Source of the DNA: Geopsychrobacter electrodiphilus DSM 16401
GTDB lineage: Bacteria; Desulfobacterota; Desulfuromonadia; Desulfuromonadales; Geopsychrobacteraceae
DNA length: 64,000 bases
Direction: 5' to 3'
NCBI RefSeq assembly: GCF_000384395.1
Contig: NZ_ARWE01000001.1
Span: forward strand, 124,001-188,000
The notes under the pieces were generated by a model, which saw only the letters and a program-made list of their open reading frames with translations, ran no database searches and was not told the DNA's origin. The translations under genes and the position numbers were made by a program. Below, piece by piece: positions 45,188 through 53,710 of the stretch. The number at the start of each line of letters is the position of its first letter. Positions within the stretch are counted from its first letter, which is position 1.

Positions 45188-46213
45188 GTGGCGGAGACAA
45201 ATCTCACCCTCTGGCGGCAGCTGCAAGCGGTCCTGTGCGAACTTGTTCGCGAGACCCTGAGCACCTGCCTGATTCTGTTCAAGATCATCGTTCCGATCAG
45301 CATCGCCACGCGTTTTTTGCAACAGTGGGGGGTGGTCGATCAGCTCGGGGTGCTGCTTGGACCGGTGATGCATCTGGTCGGCCTGCCGGGGGAGATCGGC
45401 CTGGTCTGGGCGACGGCGATCGTGACCAACCTCTATGGTGGGGTTGTGGTCTTTGCTTCGCTGGCGCCGGGACTCGACTTGAGCATCGCCCAGGTGACGG
45501 TGCTGACCAGCATGATGCTGGTGGCGCACAGTCTGCCGGTGGAGCTGCGTATCGCCCAGAAAGCCGGCACCCGTTTTCGCACCCAGGCGCTGTTGCGCGT
45601 CGGTGGCGCGCTGCTGCTGGGTGGACTGCTCAATTTCGGTTATCACCTGACGGATAGTTTGCAGGGGGCAAGCCACTCCTTATGGAACCCGCCAGCGGTT
45701 GATCCCTCCTGGCTTGGTTGGGGTCTGAATGAGTTGCGCAATCTGGCCTCAATCGCGCTGATTATCTTCAGTTTGATGTGCCTGCTGCGGCTGCTGAAAA
45801 AAATCGGGCTGGTTGATCTGTTAACTCGCAGCCTCGAGCCAGTGTTAGCGCTGCTCGGCATGGGGCGACAGGCCGCACCCCTGACGATTGTCGGCATCAC
45901 CCTGGGCTTAAGCTATGGTGGCGGCCTGATTATTCAGGAGGCGCAGTCCGGCCGCCTGAGTAAGCGGGAGGTCTTCAGCTCCATCGCGCTCATGGGCCTC
46001 TGCCACAGCCTGATCGAGGACAGCCTGCTGATGATGGTCTTGGGTGGGCATGTCTCGGGGGTGTTCTGGGGACGTTTGATCTTTGCCCTGCTGTTGGTTT
46101 TTCTGCTGGTCCGCCTGATCCGGGTTCTGCCACAGAACGTCTTTGAACGTTACTTTGTACGTCCGGCGTTGGTGAAGAGCGAACCGCAGGCTGAGGAGCT
46201 CCGTTGTTGCTGA
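45188..46213 (+). CDS. Nucleoside-recognition (Gate) domain membrane protein
   Basis: Protein of 341 aa starting with GTG, with about eight to ten membrane segments and two copies of the SpmA/SpmB-like Gate domain (about 20-160 and 185-310). A conserved end segment is IALMGLCHSLIEDSLLMMVL. Members are thought to move nucleosides or ions; the role outside sporulation is unknown. Its last codons overlap the start of the DHFR gene by 10 bp. Confidence 0.8.
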   Translation: MAETNLTLWRQLQAVLCELVRETLSTCLILFKIIVPISIATRFLQQWGVVDQLGVLLGPVMHLVGLPGEIGLVWATAIVTNLYGGVVVFASLAPGLDLSIAQVTVLTSMMLVAHSLPVELRIAQKAGTRFRTQALLRVGGALLLGGLLNFGYHLTDSLQGASHSLWNPPAVDPSWLGWGLNELRNLASIALIIFSLMCLLRLLKKIGLVDLLTRSLEPVLALLGMGRQAAPLTIVGITLGLSYGGGLIIQEAQSGRLSKREVFSSIALMGLCHSLIEDSLLMMVLGGHVSGVFWGRLIFALLLVFLLVRLIRVLPQNVFERYFVRPALVKSEPQAEELRCC

Positions 46214-46689
46214 TCTCAATCATCGTCGCCATGGCCAGAAACCGCTGCATCGGCCGCGACGGCCGACTCCCCTGGCATCTCTCCGGGGATCTGCAACGCT
46301 TCAAACAGCTGACCATGGGGCATAGCCTGCTGATGGGGCGCAAGACCTTTGAATCTATCGGCAGACCGTTGCCGGGGCGGACCAGTTATGTCCTCAGCCG
46401 GGACGCAGCGTTTAATGCCCCGGGCTGTCACGCCTTTGGCGATATTAGCGCGGCGTTGGTTGCCGCCGAGGCAGCCGGTGAGAATGAACTCTTTGTTTGC
46501 GGTGGCGAGGAGATTTATCGTCAAATGCTGCCGCGCTGCGGACGTATCTATCTGACCGAGCTTGAACGTGAGGTTACGGGCGATGCCTATTTCCCGCCGC
46601 TACCGGCAGAACAATTCCAGCGGGTACGACGGGTCACCCTGGTTGAGGATGAGACCTATACCTTTTCGGTGTACGAACGCAGGGGGTAG
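46204..46689 (+). CDS. folA: Dihydrofolate reductase
   Basis: Protein of 161 aa that reduces dihydrofolate with NADPH. It contains the canonical IVAMARNRCIGRDGRLPWHL, the active-site Asp in SGDLQRFK, MGRKTFESIGRPLPGR and the NADPH-binding FVCGGEEIY. The start is a TTG behind GAGGAG, overlapping the previous gene. A strong terminator follows. Confidence 0.95.
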   Translation: MLLISIIVAMARNRCIGRDGRLPWHLSGDLQRFKQLTMGHSLLMGRKTFESIGRPLPGRTSYVLSRDAAFNAPGCHAFGDISAALVAAEAAGENELFVCGGEEIYRQMLPRCGRIYLTELEREVTGDAYFPPLPAEQFQRVRRVTLVEDETYTFSVYERRG

Positions 46690-46724
46690 TTCCGGCCGTT
46701 GGTTGGGCCCGAAATACGCTGCGT

Positions 46725-46762
46725 AAAAAGGCCCCGTCGGCAGCTGCCGACGGGGCCTTTTT
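46725..46762. terminator. Strong bidirectional terminator between folA and the cyd operon
   Basis: A perfect 38-nt palindrome (AAAAAGGCCCCGTCGGCAG and its complement) with T-runs on both strands serves the convergent folA and cydX ends. Confidence 0.93.
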
Positions 46763-46785
46763 ACCTCCGCGCCAAGCGGCTCTGG

Positions 46786-46869
46786 TTAGAGCAGATCCCA
46801 GCTGTGGAGCATTTTAACGGCAGCGTAATATGAGATGGCGATCAATGCGATCCAGGCTAAAATGAGCAT
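46786..46869 (-). CDS. cydX: CydX-like small subunit of cytochrome bd oxidase
   Basis: A 27-residue frame starting at ATG 46869-46867 with AGGAGG upstream. It is one hydrophobic helix (LILAWIALIAISYYAAVKML) with a short hydrophilic tail. Single-helix CydX-type subunits are encoded right after cydB in many bacteria and stabilise the haem site of the oxidase. The position 14 bp after cydB, the ribosome site and the helix support the call despite the small size. Confidence 0.75.
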   Translation of the reverse strand: MLILAWIALIAISYYAAVKMLHSWDLL

Positions 46870-46883
46870 GGTGAAACCTCCTG

Positions 46884-48014
46884 TCAGTAGCTTTTTTTGT
46901 CGGCGGTCAATTCTTTCAGGGTTAATTTTTGGCTATCCATCTGGCGCCAGACCCAGATGATATAAGCCAGCACAAAGGGGACGGTCAGGGCAACGTAGGA
47001 CATCATGGTCAGGGTGTAGTGACTGCTTGACGCGTTGTAAATGGTCAGGCTGCTGGCCAGATCGACCTTGGACGGATAGAAGGCGGTGTTGTTGTAGCCG
47101 GCGAGAAAGAAGATCGCCAGGCAGGTCAGCACCGTGCCCAGGCCCGCCGGCCAGATTCCGCGCACCGATGCGGTAAAACGATTCAAAACGACCCCGACAA
47201 TGACCAGCGCCAGTCCAGAGAGCAGCAGCACCAGATTGAGCGGCATCTGGAGCAGATTGTTGAGATATTTATGGGCTTCCATGGTGACAACCCCGCTGAC
47301 CGGATTGACCGCGTAGCCATCCATCAATATCAGGCTGACCAGCACGTAGAGCAGAAAGGGCAGGGCGCAGAGCAGGTTGTTGAACCCCGATTTTTTCAGA
47401 CGCCGGACCAGACTGTCGTGGTCGAGGTTGTTCGCCAGATAGAGCGCACCGAGGGTCCGTGCCAGAAACACCAGAAAGAGTCCGAAGCTGAGATTGAACA
47501 GGCTGAAAGCGGCTTCAAGACCACGCAGCGAATGTGTCCAGTGAACCAGATTATATGCGTTGAGAGTGAAATTTGATCCGGTAAAAAAGGTTCCGAGCGC
47601 GGCACCGATCAGTAACACCCCGACGGTCCCGTTGATGAACAGAAAAATTTCGTAGGTCTTCTGACCGAGGAAATTATTCGGTTTACGTCGGAATTCATAG
47701 CTGACCGCCTGGATGATAAAGGTAAACAGAATCGCCAGCCAGACCCAATAGGCCCCGCCGAAACTCGAGGCATAAAAGAGCGGGAATGAGGCGTAGAAGG
47801 CCCCGCCGAAGAGAACCAGAGTGGTAAAGGTCAATTCCCATTTGCGTCCGAGGGAGTTGGTGATCAGGGTCTTTTCGTTGGCGTCGGCCGCCAGGGTTAA
47901 AATCAGGGTTTGCCCCCCCTGAACGAAGGTCAGAAAGACGAAGAGCCCACCGACGACAGAAACGATCAACCACCAGAGTTGCTGTAACGTCGACCAGTCA
48001 AGGTTTCCGAGCAT
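46884..48014 (-). CDS. cydB: Cytochrome bd oxidase subunit II
   Basis: Protein of 376 aa with about nine membrane helices. It begins LDWSTLQQLWWLIVSVVGGL and contains the subunit II region TLALLFGGAFYASFPLFYAS in slightly varied form (TLVLFGGAFYASFPLFY). It pairs with CydA to reduce oxygen to water with quinol electrons. In an otherwise anaerobic gene set this high-affinity oxidase probably serves oxygen defence. It follows cydA by 3 bp. Confidence 0.95.
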   Translation of the reverse strand: MLGNLDWSTLQQLWWLIVSVVGGLFVFLTFVQGGQTLILTLAADANEKTLITNSLGRKWELTFTTLVLFGGAFYASFPLFYASSFGGAYWVWLAILFTFIIQAVSYEFRRKPNNFLGQKTYEIFLFINGTVGVLLIGAALGTFFTGSNFTLNAYNLVHWTHSLRGLEAAFSLFNLSFGLFLVFLARTLGALYLANNLDHDSLVRRLKKSGFNNLLCALPFLLYVLVSLILMDGYAVNPVSGVVTMEAHKYLNNLLQMPLNLVLLLSGLALVIVGVVLNRFTASVRGIWPAGLGTVLTCLAIFFLAGYNNTAFYPSKVDLASSLTIYNASSSHYTLTMMSYVALTVPFVLAYIIWVWRQMDSQKLTLKELTADKKSY

Positions 48015-48017
48015 GAT

Positions 48018-49553
48018 TTATTCTCCTTCCGGACCGATAGAGATTTGCTTGACCATGATCTTCAGTTCTGCGATCAACAGCGCGGTGAAGAGGGTCAAGA
48101 ACAGGAAAAACGTCACCATGACCGTGCCGGAATCGAGGTTTGAGCGGGCAATGCTGACCGGCAGTAGACCCTGAATCGCCCAGGGTTGGCGGCCGACTTC
48201 GGAGACGACCCAGCCCGCCTGGGATGCCACCCAGCCCAGGAAGAGTGAGGCGACACCCAGCTTGAGGATGAAAGTCTTTTCTTCCAGACGATTTTTTTCC
48301 ATCAGGTAGATATAAACTACGAACAACAGGATGAAAAACATCCCCAACATGACCATGATGCGGAAGGCATAGTAGGTCAGCAGGACCGAAGGCACCGCCT
48401 CTTCGGGCGCGTTCAGATAACCGTAACCGAGGAATTTCTGATCCTGATCAAAGCGGCTGAGGGCCGCCTCGGCTGCAGGTTTATCCCCGGTGGCACTGGC
48501 TCTTTTATAGGCGCTCAGGTTAGCGACTGCCTGCTTGCCGCGCGCGATTTTTTCCCCGACCCCGACAATCCCCTGAGTCGGGTTGCCGTAGACCAGATCA
48601 TTAATCCCCGGCACAAAACCCTGAAAGCTGCGTTTGGCCAGTAGTGTCAGCATCCCCGGAATTTCGATTTTGTAGAAGAACGCGTCCTTGTGATCTCCCG
48701 GTTTTTTCTCCGGGTTGATCAGGCCGATGACCGCCAGTCCGGTGGGCAATCCACCATCGTACAGTGCTTCCATCGCGGCCAGCTTCATCGGTTGGGTGCG
48801 GGCGGTGATGTAGGCATGCTCATCCCCGGTGAAGGCCACGAAGCATGAACTGAGCAAACCAAAAACGCAGGCTACGGCGATCGAGCGCTTGGCGAACTCG
48901 ATATGTCGCTTCTTGAGCAGGTACCAGCTGGAAATCCCGAGAACAAAGAGTGAAGAGAGCAGGAACCCCGAGCTGGTGGCATGGACAAAATGGCTGATAG
49001 CCACCGGGGATGAGATCACCGCCCACAGATCCTGCATTTCGAAACGGGCGGTTTCGGGGTTGAAGCTCATTCCGATCGGGTACTGCATCCAACCGTTGGC
49101 GACCAGAATCCAGAGGGCCGAGAGGCTGGAGCCGACGGCAACCATCCAGGTTGAAAATAGGTGGAATTTTTGTGACACCCGGTTCCAGCCGAAGAACATG
49201 ACGGCGAAGAAGGTCGCTTCGAGAAAAAATGCCAGAATCCCCTCGATCGCCAGGGGTGCGCCGAAGATGTCGCCGACCATCCAGGAGTAGTTCGACCAGT
49301 TGGTGCCGAACTCAAACTCCAGAATAATGCCGGTGGCGACCCCGATCGCGAAATTGATCCCGAACAGCGTCATCCAGAAGCGCGTCAGGGTTTTCCACTG
49401 CGGGTTGCCGGTGCGGACATAAATCGTCTCGAAAAATGCGCACAGAAAAGAGAGTCCCAGAGTCAAAGGTACGAATATCCAGTGGTACATGGCGGTCAGG
49501 GCGAAGGTCCCTCGCGCCCAGTTCACCATACTCAAATCAAGCGACTCAATCAC
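48018..49553 (-). CDS. cydA: Cytochrome bd oxidase subunit I
   Basis: Protein of 511 aa with nine predicted helices. The first haem ligand region is TAMYHWIFVPLTLGLSF. GRQPWAIQGLLPVS near 440 is the conserved segment of CydA. The periplasmic Q-loop (about 265-385) is long, as in the E. coli type, with LAAMEALYDGGLP and a long insert before FLGYGYL. It oxidises quinol and carries haems b558, b595 and d. The DUF4492 gene precedes it. Confidence 0.96.
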   Translation of the reverse strand: MIESLDLSMVNWARGTFALTAMYHWIFVPLTLGLSFLCAFFETIYVRTGNPQWKTLTRFWMTLFGINFAIGVATGIILEFEFGTNWSNYSWMVGDIFGAPLAIEGILAFFLEATFFAVMFFGWNRVSQKFHLFSTWMVAVGSSLSALWILVANGWMQYPIGMSFNPETARFEMQDLWAVISSPVAISHFVHATSSGFLLSSLFVLGISSWYLLKKRHIEFAKRSIAVACVFGLLSSCFVAFTGDEHAYITARTQPMKLAAMEALYDGGLPTGLAVIGLINPEKKPGDHKDAFFYKIEIPGMLTLLAKRSFQGFVPGINDLVYGNPTQGIVGVGEKIARGKQAVANLSAYKRASATGDKPAAEAALSRFDQDQKFLGYGYLNAPEEAVPSVLLTYYAFRIMVMLGMFFILLFVVYIYLMEKNRLEEKTFILKLGVASLFLGWVASQAGWVVSEVGRQPWAIQGLLPVSIARSNLDSGTVMVTFFLFLTLFTALLIAELKIMVKQISIGPEGE

Positions 49554-49615
49554 GTTTGTTCCTCCTGTTCTCGGTCTAAGGTTAGGGTCTTTGACTGGCC
49601 GGTTTCTGACGACGG

Positions 49616-49834
49616 TTAGCGCCCTTTTGTTGATGGCGAGGTCAGCTGCTGCAGAACATAGTCAGCGCACTGTGAATCGGTATCAAAGCGACTGGCTAAA
49701 AAGTCGGGGAAAAAGAACAGCTTCAGGACGGCAAAGATAATAAACAGCTTGAGCAGGATGATTTTCCACAGGGTGCGCCCCACAACCATGGAACGAAAGC
49801 CATTCAGGTAGAGATCAACGGCATTTTTAAGCAT
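49616..49834 (-). CDS. DUF4492 small membrane protein
   Basis: Protein of 72 aa: AVDLYLNGFRSMVVGRTLWK, then one membrane helix (IILLKLFIIFAVLKLFFFP) and a short tail with DFLASRFDTD. This is the DUF4492 pattern. Such genes are commonly found directly upstream of cydAB in epsilon- and deltaproteobacteria and Bacteroidetes, so it may act in assembly or as an accessory subunit. SD GGAGGG before the ATG. Confidence 0.9.
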   Translation of the reverse strand: MLKNAVDLYLNGFRSMVVGRTLWKIILLKLFIIFAVLKLFFFPDFLASRFDTDSQCADYVLQQLTSPSTKGR

Positions 49835-49869
49835 CTTTCCCTCCTCTGATGTCGCACGTTTTGTGTGGA

Positions 49870-49875
49870 ATTATA
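49870..49875 (-). promoter_or_regulatory. TATAAT -10 candidate of the cyd operon
   Basis: A perfect TATAAT on the minus strand 36 bp before the DUF4492 start. The sequence 17 bp upstream is a weak -35, as in activator-dependent promoters. No FNR-type dyad was recognised. Confidence 0.35.
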
Positions 49876-50094
49876 ACAGGTGCGGATGCTTTTACGTGAT
49901 TGTGTGGACGTGAGTCAAGAAAATTATTACCAAACAGGTTGTAATTTAAGGAGCGGGAGAAATTTATCCCGGAATTGCTGATACCCTGAGCAGCAGTCCG
50001 AGGGGGCACTGGTGGTGATTCTTCTGTCAGGAGTGTTACACTGATCCAGCATGCGAATGATTGATAGAACTCATGACTTTTGGAGAGGTTAACA

Positions 50095-50820
50095 ATGCGC
50101 TACCTATATTTTTTACTTCCCGTCCTCTTCCTGTCCGCTTGCGTCCCACCCCAGCCTGTGGCCGCACAAAAACAAGTCTCGCAGCTCAGTGTCCGCGGTG
50201 AAGCGACACTCAAGGTCAAACCGGATCAGGTGGAAATGTCGCTTGAGGCGGTGACGACCGGTGCGACGGCCGATGCGGCGATGGTGAGCAACAACGCTGC
50301 GATGGGGCGCCTGCAGCAATTACTGTTGACGGAAGGCTTGACCTCAGCCGACTACCACACCGGTCAATTCAGCATCCAGCCGCAGTGGAGTCGACCGCCG
50401 CGACCGGCGCCTGCCAATTGGGCGCCTGAAATTGTCGGCTATCAGGTGAATAACAGTTTGCAGATTGCGACCACGCATGTCGAATTGGCCGGGCACCTGC
50501 TGGCGTTAGCGCAGCAGGCCGGGGTGAACAAGGCGAGCCAGCTGAGATTTTCGCTGGCCGATTCCGAGATCTCAAGCCGTCAGGCGATCGCCGAAGCAAC
50601 AAACCGGGCGCGCCAGCGGGCTGAAACCCTGGCGAGTGCCGCCGGGGTGAAATTGGGTCGGCTGCTTGAAGCGCGGGTCGATGACAGCGGCGCGGTTGCG
50701 CGCCCGATGCTGATGATGGCCGAAGGTGTGTCGGCCCGGGCGGTGAACAATGTGCCGCTCAACGCCGGGGAGGTCGAGGTACACGCGGCAGTGATCTTAC
50801 GTTATGCGCTGGTGGACTGA
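50095..50820 (+). CDS. SIMPL-domain (DUF541) lipoprotein
   Basis: Protein of 241 aa; start ATG 50095 after GGAGAGG. The lipobox FLSAC at residues 13-17 gives a lipoprotein. The SIMPL domain (about 30-240) begins LSVRGEATLKVKPDQVEMSL and contains VGYQVNNSLQIATT and EATNRARQRAETLASAAGV. These proteins form ring assemblies in the periplasm with no agreed function, some linked to oxidative stress. It stands divergent from the cyd operon. Confidence 0.9.
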   Translation: MRYLYFLLPVLFLSACVPPQPVAAQKQVSQLSVRGEATLKVKPDQVEMSLEAVTTGATADAAMVSNNAAMGRLQQLLLTEGLTSADYHTGQFSIQPQWSRPPRPAPANWAPEIVGYQVNNSLQIATTHVELAGHLLALAQQAGVNKASQLRFSLADSEISSRQAIAEATNRARQRAETLASAAGVKLGRLLEARVDDSGAVARPMLMMAEGVSARAVNNVPLNAGEVEVHAAVILRYALVD

Positions 50821-50867
50821 CGGGATGTTGGCTCTGACCGCCGGCGAAGGAGGCCGCGGGCCAGCCT

Positions 50868-51233
50868 TTACGCGGAAGCCGGGGCTTTGATGTCGGCGCA
50901 ATCCAGCTCAATTCCTTTGGTCTCCCGGAGATAATCCTGTCCCCAATCACACATCAGCTCAAGCATGGGGACCACACTAAGTCCACGTTCTGTCAGCGAA
51001 TATTCAACCTTTGGGGGGACCTCGGCAAAGACCTGGCGATGGATCAAACCTTCTGCCTCAAGTTCACGTAATTGCTGGGTCAGCATCTTCTGGGTGACGG
51101 ACTGCAGGCGGCGTTGGAGTTGACTGAAGCGCAGGGTTTTAAGACGCAGGTGCCAGAGGATCAAACCCTTCCATTTTCCGCCAATAACAGACAGAGTGAC
51201 TTCGACACCACAACGATAAACAGGTTCGTTCAT
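50868..51233 (-). CDS. HxlR-family transcriptional regulator
   Basis: Protein of 121 aa, start at ATG 51233-51231 behind AAGGA. The winged helix-turn-helix follows the family pattern: Cys8 in YRCGVEVTLSVIGGKWKGLI, then LTQQLRELEAEGLIHR and YSLTERG. HxlR/YodB proteins often sense electrophiles or quinones through that cysteine. The gene is divergent from a quinone oxidoreductase with a palindrome between them, the usual sign of a regulator and its target. Confidence 0.93.
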   Translation of the reverse strand: MNEPVYRCGVEVTLSVIGGKWKGLILWHLRLKTLRFSQLQRRLQSVTQKMLTQQLRELEAEGLIHRQVFAEVPPKVEYSLTERGLSVVPMLELMCDWGQDYLRETKGIELDCADIKAPASA

Positions 51234-51257
51234 ATAATTCCTTAGTAAGATCAACAA

Positions 51258-51275
51258 AGTATCTTTATGGATACT
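51258..51275. promoter_or_regulatory. Palindromic operator candidate for the HxlR regulator
   Basis: AGTATCtttatgGATACT is a perfect 6-bp dyad with a 6-bp spacer midway between the divergent regulator and oxidoreductase genes. Confidence 0.5.
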
Positions 51276-51364
51276 ACATATCATAAAGGTTGGTACTTGA
51301 GTTTTTTATAGTAGTCGCTTAGGCTGTTCTGATCAATCCAATTCATTTTATGAGGGAGATAATC

Positions 51365-52360
51365 ATGTCCGAAACATTTAAGGCGCTGCTGGTTGAGCAA
51401 CCGGAGAAGAAGGTTTTTACGCGCAGTATTGTCGCGCGCAGTGTTGCCGACCTGCCTGAAGGCGAACTGCTGGTGCGTGTGCATTATTCATCGCTCAATT
51501 TTAAAGATGCCCTGTCGGCGACCGGCAATCCGGGTGTCACCCGCAACTACCCGCATACGCCGGGGATCGACGCGGCCGGCGAAGTCGTCAGCTGCAGTGA
51601 CGGCGCTTTTAAGCCGGGCGATCAGGTCATTGTGACCAGCTATGATCTGGGGATGGAGACCGATGGCGGCTTCGGCCAGATGATCCGCGTGCCGAGTAAA
51701 TGGGCACTGAAGCTTCCGGCCGGGCTCAGCCTGAAAGAGAGCATGATGCTCGGCACCGCCGGTTTGACCGCGGCGCTGTCGGTTTACGAGCTGGCGCAGG
51801 GCGGCATCAAGCCGGAGGATGGCCCGATTCTGGTCACCGGCGCGACGGGTGGCGTTGGTTGTCTGGCGGTGGCGATTCTGGCCAGGGCTGGTTATCAGGT
51901 GACGGCGGCGACCGGCAAGGCTTCGGAGGCGGACTATCTGAAATCGATCGGTGCAACAGAGGTGATTGAACGGAGTGAAGTGACCGAAGGGAGCGACCGG
52001 CCGATGATGAAGGCCCGTTGGGCCGGGGTGGTCGACTGCGTCGGTGGCGAAATGCTGGCGGCGGCGATCAAATCGACACGCAACTGGGGGGTGGTGACCT
52101 GCTGCGGTCTGGTCGGCTCTATCGACCTGCCGATCAACGTCTTCCCCTTTATTTTGCGCGGCGTGCGTCTGATCGGGATCGATTCGGCCGAATGCCCCCG
52201 AGAGCCACGTTCCAAGGTCTGGCAGAAGCTCGCAAATGAATGGAAGCTCGCCGGACTCGAAGCGATGGTTGATGAGGTTGGTCTGGAGGGCCTCGAGGAG
52301 AAGATTCAATTGATGCTTAAAGGCGGGATGAAACGTCGCGCGCTGGTTAATCTGCAATAG
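51365..52360 (+). CDS. YhdH/AcuI-type NADPH quinone/acrylyl-CoA reductase
   Basis: Protein of 331 aa of the zinc-free medium-chain dehydrogenase family. Landmarks are SSLNFKDALSATGNPGVTR, HTPGIDAAGEVV, the nucleotide fold LVTGATGGVGCLAVAIL and the late RGVRLIGIDSAECPR. YhdH/AcuI enzymes reduce acrylyl-CoA or quinone-like electrophiles with NADPH. Control by the divergent HxlR protein favours an electrophile-detoxifying role here. Start ATG 51365 with GAGGGAG upstream. Confidence 0.92.
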   Translation: MSETFKALLVEQPEKKVFTRSIVARSVADLPEGELLVRVHYSSLNFKDALSATGNPGVTRNYPHTPGIDAAGEVVSCSDGAFKPGDQVIVTSYDLGMETDGGFGQMIRVPSKWALKLPAGLSLKESMMLGTAGLTAALSVYELAQGGIKPEDGPILVTGATGGVGCLAVAILARAGYQVTAATGKASEADYLKSIGATEVIERSEVTEGSDRPMMKARWAGVVDCVGGEMLAAAIKSTRNWGVVTCCGLVGSIDLPINVFPFILRGVRLIGIDSAECPREPRSKVWQKLANEWKLAGLEAMVDEVGLEGLEEKIQLMLKGGMKRRALVNLQ

Positions 52361-52388
52361 TTTTTGTCAGGTAGCGCGGCAGAGTCAG

Positions 52389-52421
52389 GACAGGCGGCTG
52401 GGTGATTCCCGGCCGCCTGTC
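52389..52421. terminator. Hairpin between convergent oxidoreductase and DUF302 genes
   Basis: A 10-bp stem (GACAGGCGGC / GCCGCCTGTC), extended inside by GGG/CCC, in a 68-bp convergent gap. No T-run adjoins it, so it may be only part of a terminator. Confidence 0.5.
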
Positions 52422-52428
52422 GTTCGAG

Positions 52429-52878
52429 TTACTTTTTTGTCGCCCCGAGGGCAAAGTTAGCCAGGGCAGCGCTGATTTTTTTCAAATTCTGATCACAACC
52501 TTCGATTTGATGTCGATCTTTCAGATAGGTCGGATCATTGTAAGAGAACCAGACCTGCTGATTCTCATCCTGCCAGATCAATGCCTTCTGCGGCAGATCG
52601 ATGGCCGTGGTCTGGCTGCATTTCATCAGCGGGCTGCCGACCTTGGGGTTGCCGAAGATCACCAGGGTGGTCGGGCGTAGTTCGACGCCGACTTTCTGAG
52701 CGGCGGCGGCGTGATCGATACGGTTAAAAACGGTCATCCCTTTGCTTTCCAGCAGAGAGACCAGGCGATCAGCAGTGAGCGAGACAGAGTGTTGGCTGGG
52801 CAGGCTGACCAGGCCTTCGGCCGCGACAGCCGGAAGGGCGATAAACAGAGACATGACCGCAATCAGCAGGGTGCGCAT
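52429..52878 (-). CDS. Periplasmic DUF302 protein
   Basis: Protein of 149 aa, start ATG 52878-52876 behind GGAGG; signal peptide 1-20 (MRTLLIAVMSLFIALPAVAA). The DUF302 domain follows, with HAAAAQKVGVELRPTTLVIF, then GNPKVGSPLM and IDLPQKALIWQDENQ. The family is a small alpha/beta fold of unknown function, sometimes linked to sulfur metabolism. Confidence 0.9.
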   Translation of the reverse strand: MRTLLIAVMSLFIALPAVAAEGLVSLPSQHSVSLTADRLVSLLESKGMTVFNRIDHAAAAQKVGVELRPTTLVIFGNPKVGSPLMKCSQTTAIDLPQKALIWQDENQQVWFSYNDPTYLKDRHQIEGCDQNLKKISAALANFALGATKK

Positions 52879-52966
52879 AGTGGACCTCCATGGTTTTTGA
52901 TTGAGTGTTCCCACTATAACAGCTGGAGCATTGCTCTGCAGGGGCTTGAGAAAGTAGGATGCGCTC

Positions 52967-53707
52967 ATGACCTTTTGTGATACACACATTCATCTTTTTG
53001 CCCCGGAATGGACAAGTCTCCTGGCTTCTCGACTCGCCGCCGCGCACCAGGCCGGAATTGAGCTATTGCTGCAGCCGGGGGTGCGTGCCACAGGCTGGGC
53101 TGAGTTGATTGATCTTGCCGGCCAGAATCCCGGCGTTTATGCTGCACCTGGCCTGCATCCGCTAAGTGCTGATGCCTGGGATGAACGGGTCGCCGTGCGC
53201 TTGCGCGAACTTTGTGCCCTGCCGCAGGTGGTGGCGGTCGGCGAGATCGGACTTGACGTCTTGTTAGATGTTGAGTTGGCGGTTCAGGAGCGTGCTTTTC
53301 GCGGCCAGCTGGAGATTGCCATCGACGCCAGGCTGCCGGTGCTGATTCATTGTCGCAAGCAGACGGCCGCCGTGCTGCAGATTCTGCAAGAGGTCGACAT
53401 CGCGCGGGTCGGCGGCATCTGGCACGGGTTCTCCGGGAGCCCGGAGACGGCCCGGCAGATTGTCCCCCTCGGTTTGAAGCTCGGTATCGGCCCGGTGCTG
53501 CTGCGGGAGACGGCACGCAAGCTCCCCGCAGTGGTGAAGCTCATGCCGGCAGATGCTCTGGTGCTCGAAACCGACGCGCCGGATATGGCGCCCGGTCCCG
53601 AAGCGCTGCTGACCGTGGCGACAAAGCTCGCCGCACTGCGTGGCTGGACTCTCGCCGAGACCGCGCGTATAACCACAGAAAATGCACGTCAATTGCTGAA
53701 CATATAG
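52967..53707 (+). CDS. tatD: TatD-family metal-dependent hydrolase
   Basis: Protein of 246 aa, a TIM-barrel hydrolase with FCDTHIHLF, GLHPLSAD, AVGEIGLD, LPVLIHCRK and LETDAPDM supplying the metal ligands. TatD enzymes act as 3'-5' DNases in DNA repair or protein quality control. The metal-binding His of the HGFSG loop (IWHGFSGSPE) is present. The tcdA gene follows after 3 bp. Confidence 0.92.
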   Translation: MTFCDTHIHLFAPEWTSLLASRLAAAHQAGIELLLQPGVRATGWAELIDLAGQNPGVYAAPGLHPLSADAWDERVAVRLRELCALPQVVAVGEIGLDVLLDVELAVQERAFRGQLEIAIDARLPVLIHCRKQTAAVLQILQEVDIARVGGIWHGFSGSPETARQIVPLGLKLGIGPVLLRETARKLPAVVKLMPADALVLETDAPDMAPGPEALLTVATKLAALRGWTLAETARITTENARQLLNI

Positions 53708-53710
53708 GGA

